Shown one piece after another: positions 40,602 through 48,889 of a stretch of DNA of 64,000 bases (positions are counted from its first letter, which is position 1; each line of letters starts with the position of its first letter). Source of the stretch: a virus; the IMG/VR virus record IMGVR_UViG_3300024999_000030, positions 186,001-250,000 of that record. The stretch is one strand, 5' to 3'. The notes under the pieces are model-generated. The model saw only the letters and a list, made by a program, of their open reading frames with translations, did no database searches and was not told the origin of the DNA. The translations under genes and the position numbers were made by a program.

Positions 40602-42071
40602 TGCCCAGAATCCCAATGCTTATGGCCGACTTCTATAAAATAGGCCATAGAGAACAGTATCCAGATGGAACACAAACCGTGTATTCAACTTGGACGCCGA
40701 GAGCAAGTAGGGTCGAACCAATAAAACATGTAGTTGCCTTTGGGTTCCAAGCCTTTATTAAGAAGTATCTCATTCAGTTTTTCAATGAGAACTTTTTTGA
40801 AAGACCGAAGGCCGATGTGGTTTCTGAATACAAGAGGGTAATTTCTTCAACTCTTGGGATAGGGAACCCGCATACCCAACATATCGAAAGGCTTCATGAT
40901 CTCGGATATCTTCCAATTAAAATTATGGCTGTGCCAGAAGGCACCAGAGTCCCACTTCGAGTTCCGATGCTCACAATAGAAAACACAGGCTCGGAGTTTT
41001 TCTGGCTCACAAATTTTCTTGAAACACTTATGTCTTGTGAAATTTGGCTGGCAAGCACGAGCGCAACAACCGCAGCCGAGTACAGAAAAATCCTGGATCA
41101 CTATGCAAAGTTGACTGGTGATCCAGAGTTTGTTAAATTCCAAGGGCATGATTTCAGTTTTAGGGGCATGGCGTGCTTAGAGGCTGCTGAAATGAGTGGA
41201 GCGGGACATCTTCTCAGTTTTGTTGGAACAGATTCAATTCCAGCCATCACATATCTAGAGGAATATTATCACGGGAATGTAGAGAAAGAATTAATTGGAT
41301 GTTCAGTGAACGCTACTGAGCATTCTGTTATGTGTGCTGGGGGGGGCTAACAACGAATTTGAAACATATAAGCGACTGATGTTCGATGTTTATCCAACAG
41401 GGATACTTTCAATTGTCTCTGACACTTGGGACTTCTGGAATGTCTTATCTAATATTATTTTTCCACTAAAGGATGGAATAATCAAGCGTGATGGAAAGAT
41501 TGTCATTAGACCAGATAGTGGTGACCCAACTAAAATAATTTGTGGGGATCATGATGCTAACAACCTCCTCGCATATAAGGGGGCCATCGAAGTTCTTTGG
41601 GACATATTTGGAGGTACCGTTAACGATAAAGGATATAAATGTTTGGACCCACACATTGGTCTGATTTATGGTGATGCCATCACCCTTGATCGATGTAGGG
41701 AAATTTGCAGCGGGCTCGAAGCAAAGGGCTTCGCATCCACAAATGTCGTCTTTGGTATTGGGTCATATACATATCAATGTGTAACACGTGATACATTTGG
41801 CTTCGCTTTAAAATCAACCCATGTTACAATTAATGGAGAAGATGTAAACATCTTTAAGAATCCACTAACTGACTCCGGGTCCATAAAGAAGTCGGCAATT
41901 GGAAGGGTGGCTGTCCTACAGAAAGACGATGGGGAACTTTATTTGTCCGATGGACATGGCCGGGAAGAAGTTCCTGGAAATCTCTTATCTCCTATTTTTG
42001 TGAATGGTGTATTAGTTAAAGAACAAACACTTGCAGAAATTCGCGAAAGACTTACTTCTGTAAAAACTTAA
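40601..42071 (+). pseudogene. Nicotinamide-phosphoribosyltransferase-like enzyme (candidate Namat), frame-shifted
   Basis: The start overlaps the previous stop by one base. DFYKIGHREQYPDG at the start, VPEGTRVPLRVPML, FSFRGMACLEAAEMSG, then FETYKRLMFDVYP, IVSDTWDFWNV, VIRPDSGDP, YGDAITLDR and FGIGSYTYQC cover the whole NAMPT fold. The two halves are in different frames, joined at G8 41339-41346; seven G would give CAGGANNEF and a normal product of about 489 residues. Either phase variation, a programmed shift or an indel. Confidence 0.75.
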
Positions 42072-42083
42072 ATTAGAAATATA

Positions 42084-42515
42084 ATGCCAGATAAAATTAA
42101 AGTTACATATTCATCTGGAGTTATTAAAGAAGTAACGGCGACTACCGCAGCTAAGATTTACAGAAGGCAAGCCAGACAAGCTATTGAACGGGCTATGGCA
42201 CATGATATAGAATATTATGAATTGTTTAACATTTTAAAACATCCCGTAAATGACTATAGATGTCTTATTTCCGAATGTCTTACTGGAAAAAAGGGTTCAT
42301 ATTCTTTTTCTACTTGTGAAGAATGTTTTTTTGAAAGTAAATATGGTTGTGTTCTTAAGCTTATTACTAGTGAGCTAATGACGGAAGATACAGCTAGTTC
42401 CTATATTAAAAAATTACTGGACCTGAAGGGCATCGGCACATTAGAACTTTTTATTATTAAAGTTCATGCGGGGTTGCAAGCCACTGGACTTGGAAACAAA
42501 TCCCAAAAGAGGTGA
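42084..42515 (+). CDS. CxxCPF family protein 20, divergent
   Basis: 143 residues. ILKHPVNDY stands in for the NP motif; Cys at 60, 65, 78, 81 and 89 (CEECFF, GCVL). Longer N- and C-terminal helices than usual. Confidence 0.55.
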   Translation: MPDKIKVTYSSGVIKEVTATTAAKIYRRQARQAIERAMAHDIEYYELFNILKHPVNDYRCLISECLTGKKGSYSFSTCEECFFESKYGCVLKLITSELMTEDTASSYIKKLLDLKGIGTLELFIIKVHAGLQATGLGNKSQKR

Positions 42516-42552
42516 TTTGTGAGACAACTCACGAGAGCGCCTTAATGTTGAT

Positions 42553-42596
42553 GGCATTATTTTAACCCGTCGGAATAATGCCAACTTAAATGACGG
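42553..42596 (+). ncRNA. H-type pseudoknot candidate
   Basis: GGCATTATT 42553-42561 pairs perfectly with AATAATGCC 42574-42582. Loop bases CCGTC 42567-42571 pair with GACGG 42592-42596. Loop lengths of 5, 2 and 9 suit a classical pseudoknot. It lies in the leader of the gene at 42632. Confidence 0.5.
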
Positions 42597-42631
42597 CCTT
42601 AATTATCCACAATTAGAAAGGAGTTCCTCAA

Positions 42632-42856
42632 ATGGAACAGACCATGGTTAAGTATCGAGTTGTACTTCTCAAAGTTGTTGAGGGCAGTAAAGACAAGATG
42701 ATTCATAGTTTCACTCGCCCCTGTACTCAAAGTAAAGCTGAGAAGATTTTCAATCAGCTTTTGCTGGATTGGGGATTGAAGTACGATAAGGATACGGGCT
42801 TTGATCCCCCGCCTGCCAATGATGCGGTATATCCCGCTATTGTAGCAGTTGAGTAA
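42632..42856 (+). CDS. Hypothetical 74-residue protein
   Basis: AAAGGAG precedes the start. An alpha/beta product (VKYRVVLLKVV, then a helix). No family recognised. Confidence 0.6.
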   Translation: MEQTMVKYRVVLLKVVEGSKDKMIHSFTRPCTQSKAEKIFNQLLLDWGLKYDKDTGFDPPPANDAVYPAIVAVE

Positions 42857-42959
42857 GTAATAACAAAATTTCTTTCTTCATTCAAACTATTCCCCACATA
42901 AAGAACCATCTCCCTTCCCTCCTAATTATAGGTGAATGAAGGAGTAATGTTCTAGGAAA

Positions 42960-43208
42960 TTGAATTTGATAGAAGAAAGAAAACTCCAATTAGGCCGATG
43001 GCGATTGTTTGAACGCTCAACTCTCGTTTGCGTGAAGACCCACTCAGATCGATTGGCCAGGCGTTTACATGGAAGAGTAGACATGGCTAGAGATATCTCT
43101 CTTGTTTATTCTTTCTTTTATGAGTGTGTTACTCTATTGGGGCGGTTTCGATACCAATCCACAGTATGCGTCCATGATAAGTTATGGAATAGAGATGGCA
43201 TACTCTAG
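42960..43208 (+). CDS. Weakly supported 82-residue ORF
   Basis: TTG start with only AGGA upstream. Basic, with a hydrophobic stretch near the middle. It ends exactly at the base of a 10-bp hairpin. Could be non-coding, since it adjoins a region of structured RNA. Confidence 0.3.
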   Translation: MNLIEERKLQLGRWRLFERSTLVCVKTHSDRLARRLHGRVDMARDISLVYSFFYECVTLLGRFRYQSTVCVHDKLWNRDGIL

Positions 43209-43233
43209 AAGGCGGACGGTCGTGTCCGCCTTC
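43208..43233 (+). terminator. 10-bp hairpin
   Basis: GAAGGCGGAC 43208-43217 pairs perfectly with GTCCGCCTTC 43224-43233. No U-tract follows, so termination is uncertain. Confidence 0.5.
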
Positions 43234-43305
43234 GCCAAACACCTGTATTACTGAGAGGGTGTATGGTTCCTAAAGTTGGAACCATTTACTACATCGTCGG
43301 TTCTT

Positions 43306-43409
43306 TTGCAGAGAAAAAGGTCAATGGCATGACGCCGCAAAGATTGTTGTGCTTCGGCACACCTTTGAGTCTGGGCAGGCTTATTATATAAGCCCAGCCG
43401 GTTCTGCAA
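43306..43409 (+). ncRNA. 104-nt multibranched RNA
   Basis: TTGCAGA 43306-43312 and TCTGCAA 43403-43409 close the fold. Inside are AAAGG/CCTTT enclosing GGC-ATGAC-GCC and the UUCG-capped hairpin TGTGC-TTCG-GCACA, then GGCTTAT/ATAAGCC. A UUCG tetraloop strongly suggests a selected RNA structure. It is not a tRNA: there is no T arm before the closing stem. Confidence 0.6.
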
Positions 43410-43545
43410 TTCCCAACTCGCGCTTATGAATCACAAATCAACGTTGCTACGTGAGTGCAGTCAGGCAGCTGACCAGTAATACTTATTGAATTGACTACCG
43501 GTAGTGGTCATTCAATCGGGGTCATCATGGTGATGACCCCACAAT
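43410..43545 (+). ncRNA. Further hairpins in the same gap
   Basis: GGGGTCATC 43518-43526 pairs with GATGACCCC 43532-43540. TGACCA 43470-43475/TGGTCA 43505-43510 and ATTGAA 43485-43490/TTCAAT 43511-43516 are interleaved alternatives. No gene is present. Confidence 0.45.
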
Positions 43546-43603
43546 CCGGCTAAAACTAATCTTCTGGTGGAGCCGGGGAAGAGCATGTGCTCAGGAAGAT
43601 TAG
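43546..43603 (+). promoter_or_regulatory. Riboswitch-like pseudoknot before a PRTase-like gene
   Basis: CCGGCT 43546-43551 pairs with AGCCGG 43571-43576, and CTAATCTTC 43556-43564, inside that loop, pairs with GAAGATTAG 43595-43603. A small GAGC-ATGT-GCTC hairpin fills the third loop. The fold ends six bases before AGGAG of a phosphoribosyltransferase-like gene. Ligand, if any, is unknown. Confidence 0.5.
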
Positions 43604-43620
43604 GGAATAGGAGATAACTA

Positions 43621-44145
43621 ATGTCATATATGGATAGTATTTTTGAAGCAAGTAGTTATAAAAATATTGTTTCTAAAACAGCATTAGTAATTGATAAGAT
43701 TTCCGAAAAACATAATAAACTTTCTATTGTTCATACGGGATTAAGTGGTGGTTTAATTGGCCATCCCGTTGCAATGGCTCTAAAACTTAATAGCATGCAC
43801 ATTAGAAAGAATGATCAGAGTCATGGAGATCCAATAGAGGCTGGATATAGTTCACCCGATAAGCAAATTAAGTTTCCATATGCTATCGTTGATGATTTTA
43901 TGGATAGTGGTGATACCATTAAGAAAATAATTAAGAAAATGAAAAACTTTTTTCCCAAATGTTTTCCGGTTGGAATTGTATTATATGATGAAATCTCTTT
44001 TGATGTGTGGGACCATAAAGTGATTAACTCCGTAGTAAAGGGAGATTTTTCTGTCTATACCTTTTGGCATAAAGCTAAAGGATATAGAGTACACACCTTC
44101 GATGGCAAAGAATGGCATGAATCTAAAACTCTTAAAAAGTTTTGA
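43621..44145 (+). CDS. Type I phosphoribosyltransferase-like protein
   Basis: 174 residues. HTGLSGGLIGHPVAMAL forms the first strand-loop, KNDQSHGD recalls the flexible loop, and YAIVDDFMDSGDTIKKI near 100 is the 13-residue PRPP-binding motif with two acidic residues and DSGDT. These enzymes move phosphoribosyl between PRPP and a base. The base is not evident, but it suits a phage that handles PRPP and NAD+. Confidence 0.75.
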   Translation: MSYMDSIFEASSYKNIVSKTALVIDKISEKHNKLSIVHTGLSGGLIGHPVAMALKLNSMHIRKNDQSHGDPIEAGYSSPDKQIKFPYAIVDDFMDSGDTIKKIIKKMKNFFPKCFPVGIVLYDEISFDVWDHKVINSVVKGDFSVYTFWHKAKGYRVHTFDGKEWHESKTLKKF

Positions 44146-44152
44146 GGCATAA

Positions 44153-44665
44153 ATGTTTCCAATGTATAATATCAATGAATTTATTAATTTGATAGATAAG
44201 TTTTTATCAAACCCGACTATTAATTCCGCTCATTCTTTCTTAACTAATCCCTATATGTTTGGTGGTTTTGGAGCTGCTCCTGGAAGAGTAAGTGCCAAGG
44301 CTATATATTATGATTGTCAATTTCATCATCATGTTCTTGGGGGGCAGGAGAGAAGTCAACAGTATTGTGATCGATGTCCATTTGCTCATAAAGGCAATTT
44401 AGTAACCAAGAATCAAGCCTTCTATTCAAACTGTTCTCTTGTACATTCATTTGTATTATTTGAAGTACCTCCACATTATTCTGATGTTACATGTCTCGAC
44501 ACAAATGAACAATATGGATTATCTAAGTGTTCTCTTGTTAATTTAATTCCAAAGTTAATTATGGGGTTAATAACCATGAAAGCTATTTGTGAAATTAAAA
44601 AAGAAAAACTCCGACAAGTTAATGAAAAAAGGAGAATGTCCCGTGGTAAATCCCAAAACCCGTAG
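44153..44665 (+). CDS. CxxCPF family protein 21, long form
   Basis: 170 residues. IDKFLSNP; Cys at 55, 72, 75 and 94 (CDRCPF, NCSL), plus C112 and C125. Closing LIMGLITMKAICEI is followed by a charged tail that overlaps the next gene. Confidence 0.65.
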   Translation: MFPMYNINEFINLIDKFLSNPTINSAHSFLTNPYMFGGFGAAPGRVSAKAIYYDCQFHHHVLGGQERSQQYCDRCPFAHKGNLVTKNQAFYSNCSLVHSFVLFEVPPHYSDVTCLDTNEQYGLSKCSLVNLIPKLIMGLITMKAICEIKKEKLRQVNEKRRMSRGKSQNP

Positions 44666-44819
44666 GGAATACCTCAATACTAAAACTAAACTTTATGCCA
44701 TCTTATTGAGATTTGATGAAAGTGATCTTAGTCCCAATGAACTCAATCTCATGCAGGCGTTAATAAAAGATACGGACATTCAGGCTATTCTGGAAAGATC
44801 GGCTTTTCAGGATAAATAA
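44643..44819 (+). CDS. Hypothetical 58-residue protein
   Basis: GTG 44643 lies eight bases after AAAGGAG; an in-frame ATG at 44622 is the alternative. Helical, with ESDLSPNELNLMQALI. Confidence 0.5.
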   Translation: MVNPKTRREYLNTKTKLYAILLRFDESDLSPNELNLMQALIKDTDIQAILERSAFQDK

Positions 44820-44829
44820 ACGCGAGGAG

Positions 44830-44871
44830 CACCCTGCGTGGAAATGGGTGTCAACTAGTTGAAAGACTAGT
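44830..44871 (+). promoter_or_regulatory. Two hairpins ahead of an SD
   Basis: CACCC 44830-44834/GGGTG 44846-44850 and ACTAGT 44854-44859/ACTAGT 44866-44871; AAGGAG starts two bases later. Confidence 0.35.
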
Positions 44872-44884
44872 CAAGGAGTTTCAC

Positions 44885-45163
44885 ATGTCTAATCTCGAAC
44901 AGCGTGCAGCGAATCTTATTAGCAAAACCTGTCACACTAACCCCCTTGTACCTGGTAAATTTGCAGGACCCTGGACTGGAATGCCTCTTGATAAAGCTAT
45001 GGCTAAGCTCAATAAAATTGACGAAGAATTGAAGGCCGAGCGAGACGAAATTACTAAAGCCATTAATAATGAGGATGCAAAAGCAAGAGCGAATTATCCC
45101 AAGCGCACAGCTTCCGATTGGGCTTATATTCGGCGCCTGAAGAAGCTTGGTGTAATTGGTTAA
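44885..45163 (+). CDS. Hypothetical 92-residue protein
   Basis: Helical and charged (MAKLNKIDEELKAERDEITK), ending in a basic segment. No family recognised. Confidence 0.6.
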   Translation: MSNLEQRAANLISKTCHTNPLVPGKFAGPWTGMPLDKAMAKLNKIDEELKAERDEITKAINNEDAKARANYPKRTASDWAYIRRLKKLGVIG

Positions 45164-45186
45164 TGAATAAGGCTCAAGGAGAAACT

Positions 45187-45444
45187 ATGAAGAAAATTTT
45201 AGTTTGTTTTCTATTTACGGTTTTGGTAATTGGTTTTATGGGTTGTAGCATTAGCCCAACCAAAAGTCGACAAGCAGTCGTATCAAAATATGGTCCTGAG
45301 GTTCAGAGTTTACCAGAGTTTAGCTATATATTTATAGCTAGGAAAACTAACGGAGAAGTTTGGTATGTATCCTGTTTGAACTCTAATGATAATAATATCT
45401 CTGAAGAGACCCTATTATTTGGTCCAATTAAAAATCAGCAATAA
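45187..45444 (+). CDS. Small lipoprotein
   Basis: 85 residues from ATG 45187 (AAGGAG upstream). MKKILVCFLFTVLVIGFMGC is a signal peptide ending in a lipobox-like FMGC; cleavage before Cys20 would leave a 66-residue lipidated product. Role unknown. Confidence 0.7.
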   Translation: MKKILVCFLFTVLVIGFMGCSISPTKSRQAVVSKYGPEVQSLPEFSYIFIARKTNGEVWYVSCLNSNDNNISEETLLFGPIKNQQ

Positions 45445-45446
45445 AC

Positions 45447-45647
45447 ATGTTTAAGTTATTTAATCTTTTAAAATTATGCTTTAAAGATTTATTTTCTAAT
45501 AGACCGATGACTGAGACCGATATGAAATCAGCCTTAGCAATGTGCGGTATTCGTTTTTACTCTTGTCCGTATTGCGGTAAGGAACTCACCGAGTATGAAC
45601 TTAAACATGGGCTTCGTGAAGACCAAGATGATACCGGACCTATGTAG
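45447..45647 (+). CDS. Small zinc-finger protein
   Basis: 66 residues with SCPYCGKELTEYELKHG, a CxxC plus a distal His. No family recognised. Confidence 0.55.
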   Translation: MFKLFNLLKLCFKDLFSNRPMTETDMKSALAMCGIRFYSCPYCGKELTEYELKHGLREDQDDTGPM

Positions 45648-45656
45648 GAGGTGCAA

Positions 45657-45899
45657 TTGGACGATTACGATGAAGCTGAATCAAATAATTCAAGTATAGA
45701 AAATGGAGTGTGGTACGCATTTAAATGTCCAGTATGTCTCGTTGAACAGTCGGCGTGGTGGCTTAGGGGATATATCGAAATGAAACAACATGAGCCACTT
45801 GAAACTATACGCCTCTGTCCTAAATGTAACGCAGAATTGAAATTTACCGTAGACAGACATACCAAAGGCATTTGTACCGTTGAAAGGAACAGGAGATGA
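45657..45899 (+). CDS. Zinc-ribbon protein
   Basis: 80 residues from TTG 45657, five bases after AGGAGG. CPVC and CPKC pairs 41 residues apart make a ribbon. ATGA overlap with the next gene. Confidence 0.6.
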   Translation: MDDYDEAESNNSSIENGVWYAFKCPVCLVEQSAWWLRGYIEMKQHEPLETIRLCPKCNAELKFTVDRHTKGICTVERNRR

Positions 45900-46147
45900 G
45901 GCTTCAACAAGTAGAATCATATCCTAAAGCTAACGATGAATACTGGACAGAAATAAGTCTAGGAAATGCGATTGCCATTTCATTTACAGTTAATGAAAAT
46001 GGGGAGTGTAACAAAGCTCTTATATCTGATATGCGGGATGGCATTCAATTTGAAATAGATTTTTTAGCTAAAACAAGTTGGTATGACAGAGCTGTTATGA
46101 AAGCGAAAGAGGTAAAATTATGTCTGCACAAAATAATTTCATCTTAA
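45896..46147 (+). CDS. Hypothetical 83-residue protein
   Basis: Beta-rich start (ISLGNAIAISFTVNENGEC). Overlaps the L7/L12-like gene by 28 bases. Confidence 0.5.
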   Translation: MRLQQVESYPKANDEYWTEISLGNAIAISFTVNENGECNKALISDMRDGIQFEIDFLAKTSWYDRAVMKAKEVKLCLHKIISS

Positions 46148-46482
46148 CAGTAAAGTCTTTAATCAGCGCTGGTAAAAAAATTGAAGCCATTAAGGAAGTG
46201 AGAGAGGTTTTACTTCTTGGTTTAAGGGATGCTAAGGATTTAATTGATGCCTGTGAGGCTGAGAAGAGTATGGAACCGCTCACTAGAGTCGCTAGAAACA
46301 TTGCCTCGCAAACTGTCAAAGGTTCTCCAAGTATTGTATTAGTTGTTTTTGACGGAGAGGATTCTAGTGTATCTTGTCGGCTCTCTATTGGCACCTTTTC
46401 CTGTAAGGATGTGACTGAAGTTCAAATCAAGCGGGCCATTGCTATGATAGGGGCTGCTCAAAATTGCGATGTCCAAGAATAA
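46120..46482 (+). CDS. Protein with ribosomal L7/L12 C-terminal-like helix motif
   Basis: 120 residues. KKIEAIKEVREVLLLGLRDA followed by KDLIDA matches the K-I-x-x-I-K-x-x-R-x-x-x-x-x-GL-x-x-AK-x-L pattern of the L7/L12 C-terminal domain, which contacts translation factors. The remaining half is unlike L7/L12. A mimic that targets translation GTPases is possible. Confidence 0.6.
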   Translation: MSAQNNFILTVKSLISAGKKIEAIKEVREVLLLGLRDAKDLIDACEAEKSMEPLTRVARNIASQTVKGSPSIVLVVFDGEDSSVSCRLSIGTFSCKDVTEVQIKRAIAMIGAAQNCDVQE

Positions 46483-46714
46483 TTTAGATTCAAGTCTTCA
46501 GAAATTTTTAAGTGAAATTCCATCTGCACCAACAATACCAAATCCACCAGAAGTTCTTTTTACGGCTGAAGAACAAGATAAGGACTTAGAGGCTTGGCTT
46601 AAAACGCTTCCAGTTTCAAACGCCCCAAACGATGAAGCGGCGACATGGCTGAGTACCTTTGAGGCTAGTCTGGGTGAAAGATGGAAGCGAATGAAAAGAG
46701 ACAGGAGTAATTAA
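46469..46714 (+). CDS. Hypothetical 81-residue acidic protein
   Basis: Ser/Pro-rich with two WL-containing repeats (LEAWLKTLP and AATWLSTFE). No family recognised. Confidence 0.55.
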   Translation: MSKNNLDSSLQKFLSEIPSAPTIPNPPEVLFTAEEQDKDLEAWLKTLPVSNAPNDEAATWLSTFEASLGERWKRMKRDRSN

Positions 46715-47054
46715 ATGAGGCCCGTGGACATGATGTTGGAAGAATTTTCTATTTTTGTAGCTCATCCAACTAAGCGAACAGCGACAAGTGCTATTAATTC
46801 CTTAGTTGGACTTAATAACACAAGGACTAAATGTGATGCAGTATTTTTCAACTGTATGGAGTGTCCCCTTTTTTTTAAAGGAACCATATACAGAAACTCG
46901 ATATGGAGGCACATACCCAACACTAAAAAGCATTTATTGTTTGGCCGTTAAAATGAATATGAAATTACACTTACATAATTTTGAAACAGAAATCATGTCG
47001 GAATTTGTAAAAAAGGGTCTTGAGTTTGTAGCTGCCCTTCAGATGAAGGTGTGA
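46715..47054 (+). pseudogene. CxxCPF family protein 22, frame-shifted
   Basis: EEFSIFVAHP, a lone Cys and NCMECPLF are in one frame, and the closing helix GLEFVAALQM in the next. The break is in T8 46869-46876; seven T would restore the frame. Confidence 0.55.
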
Positions 47055-47057
47055 TAA

Positions 47058-47498
47058 ATGCAACAAGACTTAAACAAAAAAGATTTCGTAAGTCCGCTTA
47101 GCACCCTACAAACTAAGTACGGATGGACTTTTGGTAAAGCTAAATCCATTACCGACATTAAGGGTAAAGACATTAAGGGTCAATTTTGTCAAACAATTAA
47201 ACATAAGTTTTGGGGTGAAAGCCTACCAATGAAATTGTTGATTCATGCGGCGGTTTCCGCAATACAATTTTGCGTAGCTTATGCTATTTTTGTTTGGTTG
47301 ATTGGTGCGGATGCCCCTACGATAATTACTATTTGGATTGTTATGAGTTTTCTTGATACAACTTCTGCAATTAAAGACGCCTGGGGTAATGCATTTTTTC
47401 AAACAATGTTGATTTATGCTCCAGATGGAGTGGTTCTATCTGGAGAAGATGTAAAAACCAGCATCAAAGGTGGAGATGCCCCGAAAGGAGATCTATGA
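47058..47498 (+). CDS. Two-span membrane protein
   Basis: 146 residues. A soluble N-terminus, then spans at about 68-87 and 92-108 or so, and a C-terminal tail. ATGA overlap with the next gene. No family recognised. Confidence 0.6.
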   Translation: MQQDLNKKDFVSPLSTLQTKYGWTFGKAKSITDIKGKDIKGQFCQTIKHKFWGESLPMKLLIHAAVSAIQFCVAYAIFVWLIGADAPTIITIWIVMSFLDTTSAIKDAWGNAFFQTMLIYAPDGVVLSGEDVKTSIKGGDAPKGDL

Positions 47499-47968
47499 TT
47501 CGCACGATAGAAGAGTTTTTTGTTGAGTCCGAGGCAATTGGTAAACAACTTTTAGCTGGAGAGGAGGGACATAAGATTGATGTCTCTCCAGAAATATTAG
47601 CAAAGATAGTCAGTAATTTTAATGATTCATTAAAAACCCTAGACCACTTAAAGACGTGGGTTGCGGATCTTGAGAATGCTGAGCCCGAAGATGACGAAGA
47701 AGCGGAACTTATGTCTCGTCTTTTAGCTGGGCAGGTGTTGGGTATTCGCGCTCATTTTAGATTATTTGAATATCTAGATAAATATGAACCTGGATTTAAA
47801 AATGGATACACAGCACCACTTAAAGAAGTTATGACTACAATGTATGAAACTATCAAAGCTAAATTTCCATCAGCCCTTAATTTGGCAGACGAAATTGAGA
47901 ATGGTAATGAAAGCGCTGGCTGTGCTCATGACTGCAAGGGATGTCATGGAGGGTGTGGTGGCGACTAA
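47495..47968 (+). CDS. Helical protein with Cys/Gly-rich tail
   Basis: 157 residues. Acidic helices end in CAHDCKGCHGGCGG, a likely metal-binding tail. The next CxxCPF gene starts nearby. Confidence 0.6.
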   Translation: MIRTIEEFFVESEAIGKQLLAGEEGHKIDVSPEILAKIVSNFNDSLKTLDHLKTWVADLENAEPEDDEEAELMSRLLAGQVLGIRAHFRLFEYLDKYEPGFKNGYTAPLKEVMTTMYETIKAKFPSALNLADEIENGNESAGCAHDCKGCHGGCGGD

Positions 47969-47987
47969 AGATGTTATTCTTATTAGA

Positions 47988-48503
47988 ATGGAAGGATTTA
48001 GAAACGCAATTGATGCGTTTTTAACTGATCCCGGCGAGATTCCATTACTGAAAATTAGAAAGGAATATTTAAAAAGAAATCAATGTCCCTTGCAAGTGGG
48101 GCTTGGAGCGGGTACAAAGAGTTGGAACAATGTAAGTAATCCAATTATGAGTCCGCTGACTGACACCAACCCCATGGTAAAAGATTTTCATGACAGGATG
48201 CAGGAGACTTTGAAGGGTGGCTCTTCTTATTATAATTGTAATTTCTGTTCCATTTGCCCCGTGTCGATTCTCAATAAACAGCGATGTGGCATAGACGAAT
48301 ACTATGCTAAGGCTAGAGCTAGAATGGCTTTTCAGCAAGGCCTGAAGAAAAACCATGAAAAATTAGATAGCAGAACTAAAGAAGTTTTAGATGATCACCG
48401 TTCTGGTTGCTCTGATCTTATGAGCGTTTGTCTCGCTGGTTTTATCGAACTTTCGGCAGTATTAACTTCTATTCTTCATGGAGAGGAATGCACCAATGCC
48501 TAA
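47988..48503 (+). CDS. CxxCPF family protein 23, long form
   Basis: 171 residues. IDAFLTDP; Cys at 33, 84, 87, 90 and 100 (CNFCSICPV, RCGID). A 50-residue insert lies between the first Cys and the core. In-frame upstream starts (ATG 47946, GTG 47955 or 47958) are possible. Confidence 0.6.
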   Translation: MEGFRNAIDAFLTDPGEIPLLKIRKEYLKRNQCPLQVGLGAGTKSWNNVSNPIMSPLTDTNPMVKDFHDRMQETLKGGSSYYNCNFCSICPVSILNKQRCGIDEYYAKARARMAFQQGLKKNHEKLDSRTKEVLDDHRSGCSDLMSVCLAGFIELSAVLTSILHGEECTNA

Positions 48504-48693
48504 TTGCACCTGTGGACATTCTCATAAAAAACATACGGAACACATTTGTTCAGACCTTAGACGCGGATGTACAGAATGTGACTGTGTGGCCTTCTTCCCC
48601 GTAGATAAGGACAAGCCTTGTTCCTGCGGTCACAATTTGAGTGACCACGATGCTTTTGGTTGTGTGAATTGCGAATGTGACATCAAGGTTTAA
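48496..48693 (+). CDS. Double zinc-knuckle protein
   Basis: 65 residues. Two copies of a CxCGHxxxxH then GCxxCxC unit (CTCGHSHKKH, CSCGHNLSDH). Such small proteins are common in phages. Confidence 0.65.
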   Translation: MPNCTCGHSHKKHTEHICSDLRRGCTECDCVAFFPVDKDKPCSCGHNLSDHDAFGCVNCECDIKV

Positions 48694-48694
48694 T

Positions 48695-48889
48695 ATGTCA
48701 GCATTTAGATCGGGAGACTTAGTTACCGTCTCCCCCTTTGACGACGACTTCTTCTTTCCGTTTGTCGGGACAATAGTCCAAGTGACAAGGGATACAGATA
48801 GGGAACTATATTTAGTTACCTGCTGCGAAGGAGAAGTATATACTGTTGTCGAGGAGCAACTGACATTTGCAGAGCCTAGGGAGAAATGA
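48695..48889 (+). CDS. Small SH3-like protein
   Basis: 64 residues from ATG 48695. FRSGDLVTVSPF, GTIVQVTRD and LYLVTCCEGE follow the KOW/SH3-like repeat pattern. Confidence 0.6.
   Translation: MSAFRSGDLVTVSPFDDDFFFPFVGTIVQVTRDTDRELYLVTCCEGEVYTVVEEQLTFAEPREK

Noticed and set aside
43306-43409. tRNA or tmRNA-like fold
   Set aside because: The 7-bp closing stem is tRNA-like, but no T-loop consensus or CCA-proximal layout is present.
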